Shown here: piece after piece, positions 1 through 8,153 of the stretch
Layout of the letters: the number at the start of each line of letters is the position of its first letter
How positions within the stretch are numbered: the first letter of the stretch is position 1
Source of the DNA: HLUCCA09 sp038757905
Lineage (GTDB): Bacteria > Pseudomonadota > Alphaproteobacteria > Rhodobacterales > Rhodobacteraceae
Assembly: GCA_038757905.1 (NCBI GenBank)
Contig: JBCDGG010000006.1
Location: 1 to 64,000, forward strand
DNA length: 64,000 nucleotides
Reading direction: 5' to 3'
Made by a program: the position numbers and the translations under genes
The notes under the pieces: model-generated
What the model saw: the letters and a program-made list of their open reading frames with translations, nothing else
Database searches by the model: none
What the model was told of the DNA's origin: nothing

Positions 1-257
1 CACGACATCGCGAACAACGCGGCGACGGAAACCGCTGCCCCCTGCGTGTAGGGCAGATCGAAGGCCCGTCTTTGCAGATTGCGGCCAGCCTCCTAGATTA
101 CGTTCAGCCGCCGGCGAAGGAACTGCATGGCTTGGCCTTTTCGGCGGCGGCTGAACGTAATCTAGGAGGCTGGCCGCAATCTGCAAAGACGGGCCGTCGA
201 TCTGCCCTACACGCAGGGGGCAGCGGTTTCCGTCGCCGCGTTGTTCGCGATGTCGTG
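1..257. repeat. Near-perfect 113-bp inverted repeat at window edge
   Basis: Bases 1-113 are the reverse complement of 145-257, with one mismatch (A62 against G196) and a 31-nt loop (114-144). Base 1 pairs with base 257, so the palindrome may extend beyond the window. No convincing gene lies inside; open frames that cross it exist only because of the mirror symmetry. An arm this long is far larger than a terminator. It is either a true foldback or a chimeric or contig-end artefact. The remaining bases before the moaB stop (258-289) show nothing. Confidence 0.9.
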
Positions 258-289
258 ATCGGGCGTGCCGCGGAGATGGTCTGGGCCGG

Positions 290-829
290 CTACTTGCGCT
301 TCAGATGCTCGTCGAGGCGCGGCATGATCTCGATGAAGTTGCAGGGCCGATGGCGGTAGTCGAGCTGGGGGGCGAGGATGTCGTCCCACCCATCGCGGCA
401 GGCCGAGGGCGAGCCCGGCAGGGCAAACATGTAGGTCCCGCCCGCCACGCCCCCGCAGGCGCGCGACTGGATCGCCGACGTGCCGATCTTCTGGACGGAG
501 ATCATCGTGAAGAGCGTGCCGAAGGCTTCGATCTCTTTCTCGTAGACGTCGCGATGGGCCTCCACGGTGACATCCCGCCCCGTCAGGCCCGTGCCGCCCG
601 TCGAAATCACGACATCCACCTCCGGATCCGCGGCCCAGGCGCGGAGTTGGGCGGCGATCTCGGGGCGCTCGTCCTTGACGATGGCGCGTGCCGCCAGGGT
701 GTGGCCCGCGCTTTCGATCCGCTCCGCCAGGGTGTTGCCCGAACGGTCGTCCTCCTCCCGCCGTGTGTCCGATACGGTCAGCACCGCGATCCGGGCTGGC
801 AGAAAGGGGCGTGACTCGTCGATCTTCAT
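290..829 (-). CDS. moaB: MoaB/MogA-family molybdenum cofactor protein
   Basis: A 179-residue protein of the MoaB/MogA fold, which handles molybdopterin (adenylylation or binding) during molybdenum cofactor synthesis in the cytoplasm. Family signatures are visible: TGGTG at residues 77-81 in the VISTGGTGLTGRDVT stretch, and a glycine-rich segment followed by LPGSP at 137-141. The length is typical of MoaB. The ATG was chosen because the longer open frame upstream only shadows the glycosylase gene, and because this ATG overlaps that gene's stop in an ATGA. The two genes are therefore translationally coupled. Its 3' end lies about 30 bp from the edge palindrome. Confidence 0.9.
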   Translation of the reverse strand: MKIDESRPFLPARIAVLTVSDTRREEDDRSGNTLAERIESAGHTLAARAIVKDERPEIAAQLRAWAADPEVDVVISTGGTGLTGRDVTVEAHRDVYEKEIEAFGTLFTMISVQKIGTSAIQSRACGGVAGGTYMFALPGSPSACRDGWDDILAPQLDYRHRPCNFIEIMPRLDEHLKRK

Positions 830-1662
830 GGGGTCTCCAGCCGTGCGGAAAGGTCGAGCAGATCGGCCCAGGCGTCGCGTTTCGCCGATGGCTGACGCAG
901 CAGATAGGCCGGGTGAAACATCGGCAGGCACGGCAGGCCGAGCGCTTCGGTCCACGATCCGCGCAGCCGCGTGATCCCGCGCCGGCCCAGAAGAGCCTGA
1001 CAGCTGATATTGCCCATCGCGACGAGCAGGTCTGGCCCGGCAAGCTGGACATGGCGCGCCACGAAGGGCTTCATCATCGCGATTTCGTCGGGTTTGGGGT
1101 CGCGGTTCTGCGGCGGACGCCAGGGTAGGATATTGGTGATATAGACGGCGTGCTCGGTATCCGTGCTCTCGCGCGACAATCCGATCGCGCCGAGCATGCG
1201 GTCGAGCAGTTGCCCGGCGCGCCCGACGAACGGCTTGCCCTGCAGATCCTCGTCGCGTCCCGGCGCCTCGCCAACGATCATCACGCGGGCCCCGGGGCGG
1301 CCATCGGCAAAGACAAGCTGGCGCGCGCCCTGTTTCAAGGGGCAATGGGCGAAGTCCTCCATCGCTGCGCACAAGCTTTGAAGATCGCCCGCAGCCTGCG
1401 CCGTGGCCTGCGCGATCTGCACCGGATCGACCTCGCCCGGTGCCGCCGTCTGCGTCGGCGGGGCGGCCGGTGCCGGGCTTGCGGCGGCCCTGGCCGGCGC
1501 TGGTGCCCCTGCCGGGCGCGCTTTCGACGTGGCGGTCAGCCACGGCGGCTTGTCAGGCAGCGTGTACCGGTCGACAGGGGTCTCGCCGATCGCATCAAGC
1601 GCGCCGAGTTCGACCTGCCAGGCCAGCGCATCCAGTTGTGCGTCGCGAGCGGGTGCTGTCAT
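826..1662 (-). CDS. Family 4-type uracil-DNA glycosylase
   Basis: A 278-residue UDG-superfamily protein that should excise uracil from DNA in base excision repair. The active-site motif GEAPG is at 131-135, followed by DEDLQGKPFVGRAGQLLD, and the second motif HPAYLLRQP starts at H250. The first ~90 residues are a low-complexity Ala/Pro-rich extension. Classical family-4 enzymes bind a 4Fe-4S cluster with four cysteines. Here two N-terminal cysteines (C98, C107) remain, but the position normally KCR reads PWR (180-182) and the later cysteine near residue 196 is a methionine, so a canonical cluster is doubtful. It overlaps moaB by 4 bp. Confidence 0.88.
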   Translation of the reverse strand: MTAPARDAQLDALAWQVELGALDAIGETPVDRYTLPDKPPWLTATSKARPAGAPAPARAAASPAPAAPPTQTAAPGEVDPVQIAQATAQAAGDLQSLCAAMEDFAHCPLKQGARQLVFADGRPGARVMIVGEAPGRDEDLQGKPFVGRAGQLLDRMLGAIGLSRESTDTEHAVYITNILPWRPPQNRDPKPDEIAMMKPFVARHVQLAGPDLLVAMGNISCQALLGRRGITRLRGSWTEALGLPCLPMFHPAYLLRQPSAKRDAWADLLDLSARLETP

Positions 1663-1707
1663 GGCGACGGGTTTAGCGGATCCTTGGGCGCACCGGAATA
1701 CGGTGCC

Positions 1708-2352
1708 TCAGTCAATCGCGGGAAAGAGCGCGCGGTCCAGCGCGCAATCCCGCACGACATCGGCGCTGCAGTAGCGCGGAACGAGCGCCTTGGTGAGGCA
1801 GACCCGCACCTCCTGCACGTAGCCCTCCTTGCAGCGCACGGTCAGCATGTCCGGCTTCAGATCGGGATTGGCCTCCAGCCAGGCCTCCTCCACCACCGAA
1901 GCGGGAAGGCGCACGTCCTTCTCCAGCTGGCGAAACACCGGCGGGCGTTCGACCGATTGAAACGCCTCGCGCGCGAGGTCGAAGTAGGTGGCCGGGGGCA
2001 GCCCGGCGCAGCGTCCGTGCTTCTTCCACTGGTACCAGGCCAGGCCGCCGGACCCCATGATGTCGGCCATCGCCCCGGTCATCCGGCGCGACGGGTCCGG
2101 CTCCGAGGTTGGGCAATCCGCCGGCCAGCCGCGTTCGTGCTGGGGCCAGAGGCCATGGAGGATCCAGCCCGTGTCTCGCGCCGGATCGCATTGCCCGTCG
2201 CGCTTTCCTTCCATGTCGCACCACGAGGGCGACCACGACAGCGCCATCACGTAATAGTCGAACTCGCCGGCCCGGTTCGCCCGTGTCTCTGCCCATAGCG
2301 GGCCCGTTTGGGCGATCAGGCCCGCCATCAGGATCGAAACGAAGCGCCCCAT
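1708..2352 (-). CDS. Secreted RNase T2 family ribonuclease
   Basis: A 214-residue protein with a signal peptide (hydrophobic stretch in residues 4-19, likely cleaved after the Ala near 21), so it should act in the periplasm or outside the cell. RNase T2 enzymes cut RNA via 2',3'-cyclic phosphates. Catalytic segment I is WILHGLWPQ with H66. Segment II is WYQWKKHGRC with H112. The Glu usual in segment II (HEWxKHG) is Gln109 here, which may weaken catalysis or be a clade variant. Start chosen at the Met preceding the signal peptide rather than the longer frame. Divergent from trcR. Confidence 0.85.
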   Translation of the reverse strand: MGRFVSILMAGLIAQTGPLWAETRANRAGEFDYYVMALSWSPSWCDMEGKRDGQCDPARDTGWILHGLWPQHERGWPADCPTSEPDPSRRMTGAMADIMGSGGLAWYQWKKHGRCAGLPPATYFDLAREAFQSVERPPVFRQLEKDVRLPASVVEEAWLEANPDLKPDMLTVRCKEGYVQEVRVCLTKALVPRYCSADVVRDCALDRALFPAID

Positions 2353-2501
2353 TGGCCCCTTCCCTTTTGCCGTCTGGCCTTCTATATCCCGTTCAATCCC
2401 CGAAAACGAGGACACGCGGCGCCCCGCCCGGGCCGCAGGCCAGACAAGGCCGCGCAGACGCCGTGCGTCCCCCACGCCAGAGAAGTCGCAAGGAGCAACC
2501 G

Positions 2502-3278
2502 ATGAACAAGCCGCTGATGGCCAAGGCCACCGCCGTCTGGCTGGTAGACAACACCACGCTCACGTTTCGCCAGATCGCCGCGTTCTGCGGCCTGCATGAG
2601 CTGGAGGTGCAGGGCATCGCCGATGGCGACGTGGCAACCGGTGTCAAAGGCTTCGATCCGATCGCGAACAACCAGCTGGAACAGTCCGAGATCGACAAGG
2701 GCGAGAAGGACCCGCGCTACAACCTCAAGCTCAAGTTCAACGCCGCGGCGGTTGGCGAGGAAAAGCGCCGCGGGCCGCGCTACACGCCGCTCTCGAAGCG
2801 GCAGGACCGTCCCGCCGCGATCCTGTGGCTGGTGAAGTTCCATCCCGAGCTGACGGACGGACAGATCAGCAAGCTTGTCGGCACCACGAAGCCCACGATC
2901 CAGTCCATCCGGGAACGGACGCACTGGAACATCCAGAACATTCAGCCCATCGACCCGGTGGCGCTGGGCTTGTGCAAGCAGACCGAGCTTGACGCTGCGG
3001 TCCAGAAGGCCAACGCGCGTCGTGCGGCGGAAGGCACCGCAATGTCCGATGACGAGCGCCGCAAGCTCGTCTCGACGGAGCAATCTCTGGCCGCCGATCC
3101 GGAGCCGAAGATCCCGGCGGCCATCGCGGGCCTCGAAACCTTCACGCTGTCGGGCGATCCGGCGGGCGATGCCGACGAGGAAGATCACTCCGCGCCGGTC
3201 GACGCCGACAGCTTCTTCAATCTGCCTGAGGGCGGAGACGAGGATGAGGACGAGGAAGAGTCCGAGAGCCGCGGCTAG
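2502..3278 (+). CDS. trcR: Cell cycle regulator TrcR (DUF1013)
   Basis: A 258-residue DUF1013 protein, known as the cell-cycle transcriptional regulator TrcR of alphaproteobacteria. The conserved N-terminal half (about residues 5-160) includes a second helix-turn-helix-like block, LTDGQISKLVGTTKPTIQSI. The C-terminal ~60 residues are acidic and low complexity (DEDEDEEESESRG). The ATG at 2502 follows a clear AAGGAG ribosome site and matches the usual start MNKPLMAKATAVWL. It is monocistronic, divergent from RNase T2 and convergent with recR. Its DNA targets cannot be seen here. Confidence 0.9.
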   Translation: MNKPLMAKATAVWLVDNTTLTFRQIAAFCGLHELEVQGIADGDVATGVKGFDPIANNQLEQSEIDKGEKDPRYNLKLKFNAAAVGEEKRRGPRYTPLSKRQDRPAAILWLVKFHPELTDGQISKLVGTTKPTIQSIRERTHWNIQNIQPIDPVALGLCKQTELDAAVQKANARRAAEGTAMSDDERRKLVSTEQSLAADPEPKIPAAIAGLETFTLSGDPAGDADEEDHSAPVDADSFFNLPEGGDEDEDEEESESRG

Positions 3279-3429
3279 AGGGGTTCGGCCCGGCCTGGCA
3301 GGTTTTGGTCTTCCCCGGGATTTGCGGCTCGGATGCTGTGCGCACGGCGGGCCGCCATGCCGTCCTTGGCCCTGGCGGGCTCTTTTGGGTTGAGCCGACC
3401 TGTAGATTCGTCACTGAAATGTAGTCGAC

Positions 3430-4026
3430 CGGTATGCTCCCGATGGCGGAGGCTGGCACGCCGCGCCGCCGCTCGTCGCAACCGTGTCCGATTGCCGGGC
3501 CAGCCGTTGGAGATCAGCAGTAAAGGCGGCCCGGGCTCAGAACGCCTTGTAAGCCGCCGAGATCGCACCGTCGTCGTGATCGTCCAACGCCCCCCCGCCG
3601 ATCGGAACGCCCTACGCCAGGGATGTGACGGCCGCGTCGAACCCTTCGGGCGCATCGGCGATGTATGTCGCGGAGTGAAGTACGCCGCCCTGCCGCTCGC
3701 TCGAACCATGCATGGTTTGCCGGGCTCGCCGTTGGAGATCACCGGTACCGGTGACACAACACCCGGTGCGGCAGGGGCTCAGAATGCCTTGCGCGCCTTC
3801 AGGGCCGCCGAGATCGTACCATCGTCGAGATAGTCCAGCTCCCCGCCGATCGGAACGCCCTGCGCCAGGGATGTAACGGCCGCATCGAACCCTTCGGGCG
3901 CGTCGGCGATGTGTGTCGCGGAGTGATGTACGCCGCCCTGCCGCTCGCTCGAACCATGCGTCGTTTGCCGGGCTCGCCATTGGAGATGACCGGTATCGGT
4001 GACACGATACCCGGTTCGGCAGGGGC
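3430..4026 (-). repeat. Decaying tandem copies of the recR 3' end
   Basis: Downstream of recR its last ~135 bp plus a ~110-bp spacer recur in tandem with a period of 241-248 bp (unit ends near 3537, 3778 and 4026). The copy at 3779-3926 still encodes the last ~44 RecR residues almost unchanged, including the stop. The copy at about 3538-3666 carries many substitutions. A still older spacer fragment is recognisable at about 3450-3536. The copies lack the zinc finger and Toprim parts, so they are pseudogene fragments. Each spacer contains a small imperfect palindrome around ACCGGTATCGGTGACACGAT. From 3279 to ~3430 I see nothing. Confidence 0.88.
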
Positions 4027-4626
4027 TCAGAACGCCTTGCGCGCTTTCAGGGCCGCCGAGATCGTACCATCGTCGAGATAGTCCAGCTCCCCGCCGATCG
4101 GTACGCCCTGCGCCAGGGATGTAACGGCCGCGCCGGACCCTTCGAGCGCGTCGGCGATGTAGTGCGCCGTCGTCTGGCCATCGACCGTCGCGGCCAGCGC
4201 CATGATCACCTCGGTGATGCCTTCGTCGCGCACGCGCGTCGCCAGCCGGGGGATGCCGAGTTCTTCCGGGCCGATGGAATCGAGGGCCGAGAGCGTCCCG
4301 CCCAGAACGTGATATCGCCCGGAGAAGGCGCCGCCCCGCTCCATGGCCCATAGATCGGACACATCCTCGACCACGCACAGAACGCCTGTGGCCCGCTTTG
4401 CGGAGCTGCAGATGGGGCAAAGCTCCTCCGTCGCGATGTTGCCGCATTGCACGCACTCCCGCACGGTGCGCGCCACCTCCGCCATGCTGTCGGCGAGCGG
4501 CACCATCAGCTTGCCGCGTTTCGAGATGAGCGTCAGCACCGCGCGCCGGGCCGAGCGCGGCCCGAGGCCCGGTAGCCGGGCCATCAGGTCGATCAGGGTA
4601 TCGACCTCGGGCGGGATCTGCGACAC
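4027..4626 (-). CDS. recR: Recombination mediator RecR
   Basis: A full-length 199-residue RecR, which works with RecF/RecO to load RecA at gaps. A helix-hairpin-helix segment lies at about 10-45, a four-cysteine zinc finger at C58, C61, C70 and C73, and a Toprim domain starts at LCVVEDVSDLWAM. The C-terminal motif VPIGGELDYLDDGT is intact. It sits 16 bp downstream of ybaB on the same strand, the usual ybaB-recR pairing. The segment encoding its last ~45 residues has been duplicated in tandem downstream (3430-4026). Confidence 0.97.
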   Translation of the reverse strand: MSQIPPEVDTLIDLMARLPGLGPRSARRAVLTLISKRGKLMVPLADSMAEVARTVRECVQCGNIATEELCPICSSAKRATGVLCVVEDVSDLWAMERGGAFSGRYHVLGGTLSALDSIGPEELGIPRLATRVRDEGITEVIMALAATVDGQTTAHYIADALEGSGAAVTSLAQGVPIGGELDYLDDGTISAALKARKAF

Positions 4627-4642
4627 GGGGCGGTCGCCCGGC

Positions 4643-4990
4643 TCACAGGCCGGGCAGGTTCATGCCGGGTGGAAGGCCAAGCTCGGTGGTCAGTCTTTCC
4701 ATTTCCTGGCGGGATCGGTCCTTGGCTTTTTCCTGCGCCTCCTTGATGGCAGCCAGGATCAGATCCTCCACCACCTCTTTCTCCTCCGGGTTGAAGATCG
4801 ACGGATCGATGTCGAGGCTGCGCAGCTCGCCCTTGGCGGAGCAGGTGGCCTTCACCAGGCCCGCGCCGCTTTCGCCGACGACGGTCAAGCTGTCCAGCTC
4901 ATCCTGCAGAGCCGCCATCTTGGTCTGCATCTCCTGCGCTTTCTTCATCATGCCGGCCATGTCGCCAAGGCCACCAAGACCCTTCAGCAT
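4643..4990 (-). CDS. YbaB/EbfC nucleoid-associated protein
   Basis: A 115-residue YbaB/EbfC family protein, a small dimeric DNA-binding protein often encoded next to recR. The sequence runs MLKGLGGLGDMAGMMKKAQE, typical for the family, then a conserved core with VVGESGAGLVKATCSAKGEL and a Gly/Pro-rich tail. The ATG at 4990 follows AAGGAG at good spacing; the longer open frame upstream lacks family similarity. It probably forms an operon with recR. In many genomes dnaX precedes this pair, but here the upstream neighbour is a DfsB-like gene. Confidence 0.93.
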   Translation of the reverse strand: MLKGLGGLGDMAGMMKKAQEMQTKMAALQDELDSLTVVGESGAGLVKATCSAKGELRSLDIDPSIFNPEEKEVVEDLILAAIKEAQEKAKDRSRQEMERLTTELGLPPGMNLPGL

Positions 4991-5074
4991 CGCGTGCTCC
5001 TTCGTTTGATCGTTGGGGAGGGTGTAGGCCCGCGGGGCCGTCTCGGCAAGCAAAGCCGGGTTGCGACCGTTCGG

Positions 5075-5584
5075 TCAGCTACCGGCGCGCTTGGCAGAGC
5101 GGATGCGGGCGCGGATGTACTTGGCGGCGGACCGGTAGTGCGACGGCCCGGCCGCTTCGGCCCATCGTCCGGTTGTCCAGGTATTGCGGGCGCCTTTCAT
5201 CGGGCCGCCATAGAGCGACGCGTCGTCAAGGCCCTCCATGAAGCCGACGAGCTCTGCATGTCCGTTCGACAGATCCCGCATAGCGGCCTCCCACGTCAGG
5301 CCCGCCTGTGTCTTGCGAAGATCGGCGTTGTAGCGCTTCAGCTCCGACCAATTGTAGCCGGGCGCCGGAAACTGCACCTCCTTGCCCGCCTGACCGTCGC
5401 GCCACCATCCCAGAAACAGGACGATCCAGTGTGCGCGGTGCGCCACCACATCCTTGATGGATGTGTCTTCCTCATCCTTTTCCTCGGCGAGATCGGCAGG
5501 AAGCTCCGCAATCAGCTTGGCGAGTTTGCGATACTCACTCTCCGTCACGGCGAGGAGGTCGGCTTTGGTGGTGGCAGCGGGCAT
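5075..5584 (-). CDS. ClbS/DfsB family four-helix-bundle protein
   Basis: A 169-residue protein of the ClbS/DfsB family. It begins MPAATTKADLLAVTESEY and contains the typical HRAHWIVLFLGWWRDGQ and PAPGYNW segments. Family members are four-helix-bundle proteins of the DinB-like type. ClbS confers self-resistance to colibactin, but most homologues have no known substrate, and nothing near this gene suggests a genotoxin. The start was chosen at the conserved N-terminus. A possible longer frame upstream is unsupported. Divergent from the RTX glycosidase gene across 211 bp. Confidence 0.82.
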   Translation of the reverse strand: MPAATTKADLLAVTESEYRKLAKLIAELPADLAEEKDEEDTSIKDVVAHRAHWIVLFLGWWRDGQAGKEVQFPAPGYNWSELKRYNADLRKTQAGLTWEAAMRDLSNGHAELVGFMEGLDDASLYGGPMKGARNTWTTGRWAEAAGPSHYRSAAKYIRARIRSAKRAGS

Positions 5585-5795
5585 TGGGATCCCCCGAATG
5601 GACTTCACCCAAAGATAGGCACTGGCCTCGGGGGCACCAATACCACCACGGCGGGTCTGAAGGCCTTCGCCGCAGCAATCGGTCAACTTTTCGCAAAAGG
5701 AGAAGGATGCTTCGCCTTTTTGCCATTCTCCGCGCCGGTCGCTGCCCCGCGGCCCCGCCATCCCTACGCGCGTTCGCACGTGGAAGGGCAGGGGT

Positions 5796-7523
5796 ATGGC
5801 GATCGACTGGAGTGGGTCCGCGGTTTCGACCGACACCGTCCGGCAGGAGTTATTCGGCACGAACATGCTGTTCGACCGCGACCAGGTCGGCCCGGACGGC
5901 ACCTTCGACGACAGCATGCGCGCGCTCGGGATCGAGGATGTCCGGTATCCCGGCGGGTCGATCACCGAATGGTATTTCGACATCAACGATCCGGATGCGT
6001 CGATCGTCTGGGCGCCGGACCGCAACGCCCTGCGCGAAGTGATGCCGCTGACCGAGTTCCTGACCTGGGCGGGGGATCAGGATGTCGGGGTGAACCTCGT
6101 CGTACCCACGGGATCGCTGATGGCAGATGGCCCGCAGGGCGAACGGCACGTCAAGGAGACGGCGCGTGGCGATCTCTACCGCTACTTCACGGATGTCTTG
6201 CAGGGCGCCTATGGCGCTGCCCGGATCGACACGATCGAGATCGGAAACGAGTATTGGCTCGGTGCGGAACTCAACCATGTCGAGTATTCGCGCATCGCCA
6301 ACGTGATGGCCGAGACCGCGCAGCAGGCCATCGACGATCACCGCGCGCGGGAGGGGCTCGGCGGCGACTGGGAGGAGCCCGAGATCTCCATCCAGATCGG
6401 CCAGTACGGGCGCTACTCCACCACGCCGGGCTGGGTGCAGAATCAGCAGATCATCGACTGGCTGACGCCGGAGGCCGCGGCCGCCATCGACGCGGTCGTC
6501 GTCCACTATTACTCGCGCGGCAGCTACCGCGATTTGGACGGGTTCGGATACTACTTCGACCGGCTGGACGATTGGGCGGCCGATCCCCGGTTCGGCGATA
6601 TCGAGTACCATGTCACCGAATGGAACGTGAGCAACGAGCTGTCTCAGGAGCATGGCCTGAAACAGGCCTCGGCGCTCTGGTACATGTTTTCGGAGATGGT
6701 GGTGCGCGGGGTCGACGTCGCCCATGTGTGGCCGATCCAGCAGAACAACAAGACCGATCTGTCCGGCAATGAGGGCCGGACGGATCTGACGCTCGCAGGC
6801 GAGGCGTTCCGGCTGCTGTCCGAAGCCGTCGTCGGGACCGAGCTGACCCATCGCACGGAGTGGGAGACGGGCACGGCCTGGGTCTATGAGGGGGAGGGTG
6901 CAACCCATGTTTACATCGCCTCGCGCTCGGACACGACCAGCAGCTTCACGCTGGACCGAGTCGATCTGGGCGTGGAGGGCCTGACATGGTGGAAGACCAC
7001 CCTCGGCACGACCGGCGCGCCAGGTGATTTCAACGCCGATCCGGTTCTGGAAGTGCGGGCCGATGTGCGGGCCGATCTCGACCGGCTGACCTTCGAGCTC
7101 GATCCCTTCGAGGTCGTCCGCGCCACCTTCTATCGGGATGACTTCCCCGCCTCGCCCGGCCAGGGGTTTCCCGATCTTCTGATCGGCGGCATGGCCGGGG
7201 ACTACATCGTGACATCCGATCTTTCGACCCGCGCGGAGGCGGGAGGCGGCGACGACACATTGATGGGCGGCAACGGCAACGACGTTCTCGACGGTGGCGC
7301 AGGCGACGATCTCGTCACCGGCGGGAACGGGCGCGACATTCTGGACGGAGGGAGGGGCGCCGATGTCCTGCGTGGCGGCAACGGCGACGACGTGCTCATC
7401 GGCTCCGCGGGAGATACCCTGGAGGGCGGCTATGGCAACGACGTGTTCGTCATCGGGCCGCCGGTGGCGTCGAGCGCGTCGAACGGGGGGCTGCCCGCTT
7501 TGCCGGAGGATGTCTGGCTCTGA
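5796..7523 (+). CDS. RTX-type secreted glycoside hydrolase (clan GH-A-like)
   Basis: A 575-residue protein with a glycosidase-like N-terminal domain (about 1-340), a beta-rich domain (about 350-465) and a C-terminal block of Ca2+-binding RTX nonapeptides (about 485-550, GGxGxDxLxGG type). Clan GH-A features are visible: RYPGGS at 50-55, the acid/base Asn-Glu pair N151-E152 in EIGNEYW, and a likely nucleophile E275 in HVTEWNVS. The order resembles arabinofuranosidase or heparanase relatives, but the substrate is unknown. There is no N-terminal signal peptide, as expected for type I secretion. No secretion genes are linked. A GGGG-containing ribosome site precedes the ATG. Confidence 0.8.
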   Translation: MAIDWSGSAVSTDTVRQELFGTNMLFDRDQVGPDGTFDDSMRALGIEDVRYPGGSITEWYFDINDPDASIVWAPDRNALREVMPLTEFLTWAGDQDVGVNLVVPTGSLMADGPQGERHVKETARGDLYRYFTDVLQGAYGAARIDTIEIGNEYWLGAELNHVEYSRIANVMAETAQQAIDDHRAREGLGGDWEEPEISIQIGQYGRYSTTPGWVQNQQIIDWLTPEAAAAIDAVVVHYYSRGSYRDLDGFGYYFDRLDDWAADPRFGDIEYHVTEWNVSNELSQEHGLKQASALWYMFSEMVVRGVDVAHVWPIQQNNKTDLSGNEGRTDLTLAGEAFRLLSEAVVGTELTHRTEWETGTAWVYEGEGATHVYIASRSDTTSSFTLDRVDLGVEGLTWWKTTLGTTGAPGDFNADPVLEVRADVRADLDRLTFELDPFEVVRATFYRDDFPASPGQGFPDLLIGGMAGDYIVTSDLSTRAEAGGGDDTLMGGNGNDVLDGGAGDDLVTGGNGRDILDGGRGADVLRGGNGDDVLIGSAGDTLEGGYGNDVFVIGPPVASSASNGGLPALPEDVWL

Positions 7524-7526
7524 GGC

Positions 7527-8069
7527 CTACCGCAGCAGGTAGTCGGCCAGCGTTTCGTATCGCGCGCCGCCCGGGCCGAGATGCGACCGATAGAGATGCG
7601 CCACGCGCGCCTCGACGCTCGGCAGGGCCGGCACGGCAAGGTCGCTCAGGGCCCGGTGGAGCCGCGCCTGTCCGGGGGGTGACAGGCCATTGCCGAACCG
7701 GACGAGGGTGATGTGCGGGCGAAAGCGCCGCCGCGCAAGCCGCAGCCCGGCCGCGTCGACCGCGCGCGCAACCTGCTTGTGCAAGGCCAGCAGCGACGGG
7801 TCCGCGCGGAGCCCCATCGCGAGGAGCCGCGGGGGCGTGCCGCCATAGGTCGACAATGTGTCGGGCGAGATCGTCGCGCGCTGCAGAGACCGCCCGTCGA
7901 GCGCTTCGTGGACGTCCTCGATCGCCTCTTCGGGGACCTCTCCGAGAAACGCCAAGGTCACATGGAGATCGTCGGACGGCACGGCGCGGCCGACCGGCAC
8001 GGCGCCCTGAAGCTGCATCAGCGGACCGGCGAGGACGTCCGGCACAGCAAGGCCGATGAATGCGCGAAT
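7527..8069 (-). CDS. thpR: RNA 2',3'-cyclic phosphodiesterase ThpR, probable ATT start
   Basis: A 2H-phosphoesterase family protein (about 180 residues) that hydrolyses 2',3'-cyclic phosphates on RNA. Both HxTx motifs are present: HVTL (H36) and HITL (H119). The family normally starts MRAF(V/I)xxxLP. Here the matching residues IRAFIGLAVP begin with an ATT codon at 8067-8069, preceded by GGGAG at a suitable distance. The first ATG/GTG-type start in frame is the GTG at 8045, which would cut off the first beta strand. I therefore annotate the ATT start. A point mutation, sequencing error or shortened protein remain possible. Confidence 0.8.
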   Translation of the reverse strand: MRAFIGLAVPDVLAGPLMQLQGAVPVGRAVPSDDLHVTLAFLGEVPEEAIEDVHEALDGRSLQRATISPDTLSTYGGTPPRLLAMGLRADPSLLALHKQVARAVDAAGLRLARRRFRPHITLVRFGNGLSPPGQARLHRALSDLAVPALPSVEARVAHLYRSHLGPGGARYETLADYLLR

Positions 8070-8153
8070 CTTTCTACTCCCGTCAGGCTGGCCGGGCGCA
8101 AGTGCGGGCCATGGGTTCTGCGCCCAAAGATCGGAAGGCTCGGGTGGGGGTCA

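Noticed and set aside
3275..4005. Several small minus-strand frames that look like a repeat protein
   Set aside because: They are the recR-tail copies read in shifted frames through the spacer. Relics explain them better than a new repeat protein.
4343..6772. Long open frame of 809 codons on the plus strand
   Set aside because: It lies antisense to ybaB and the DfsB-like gene and out of frame with the RTX glycosidase. It resembles no family and arises from GC-rich codon bias.
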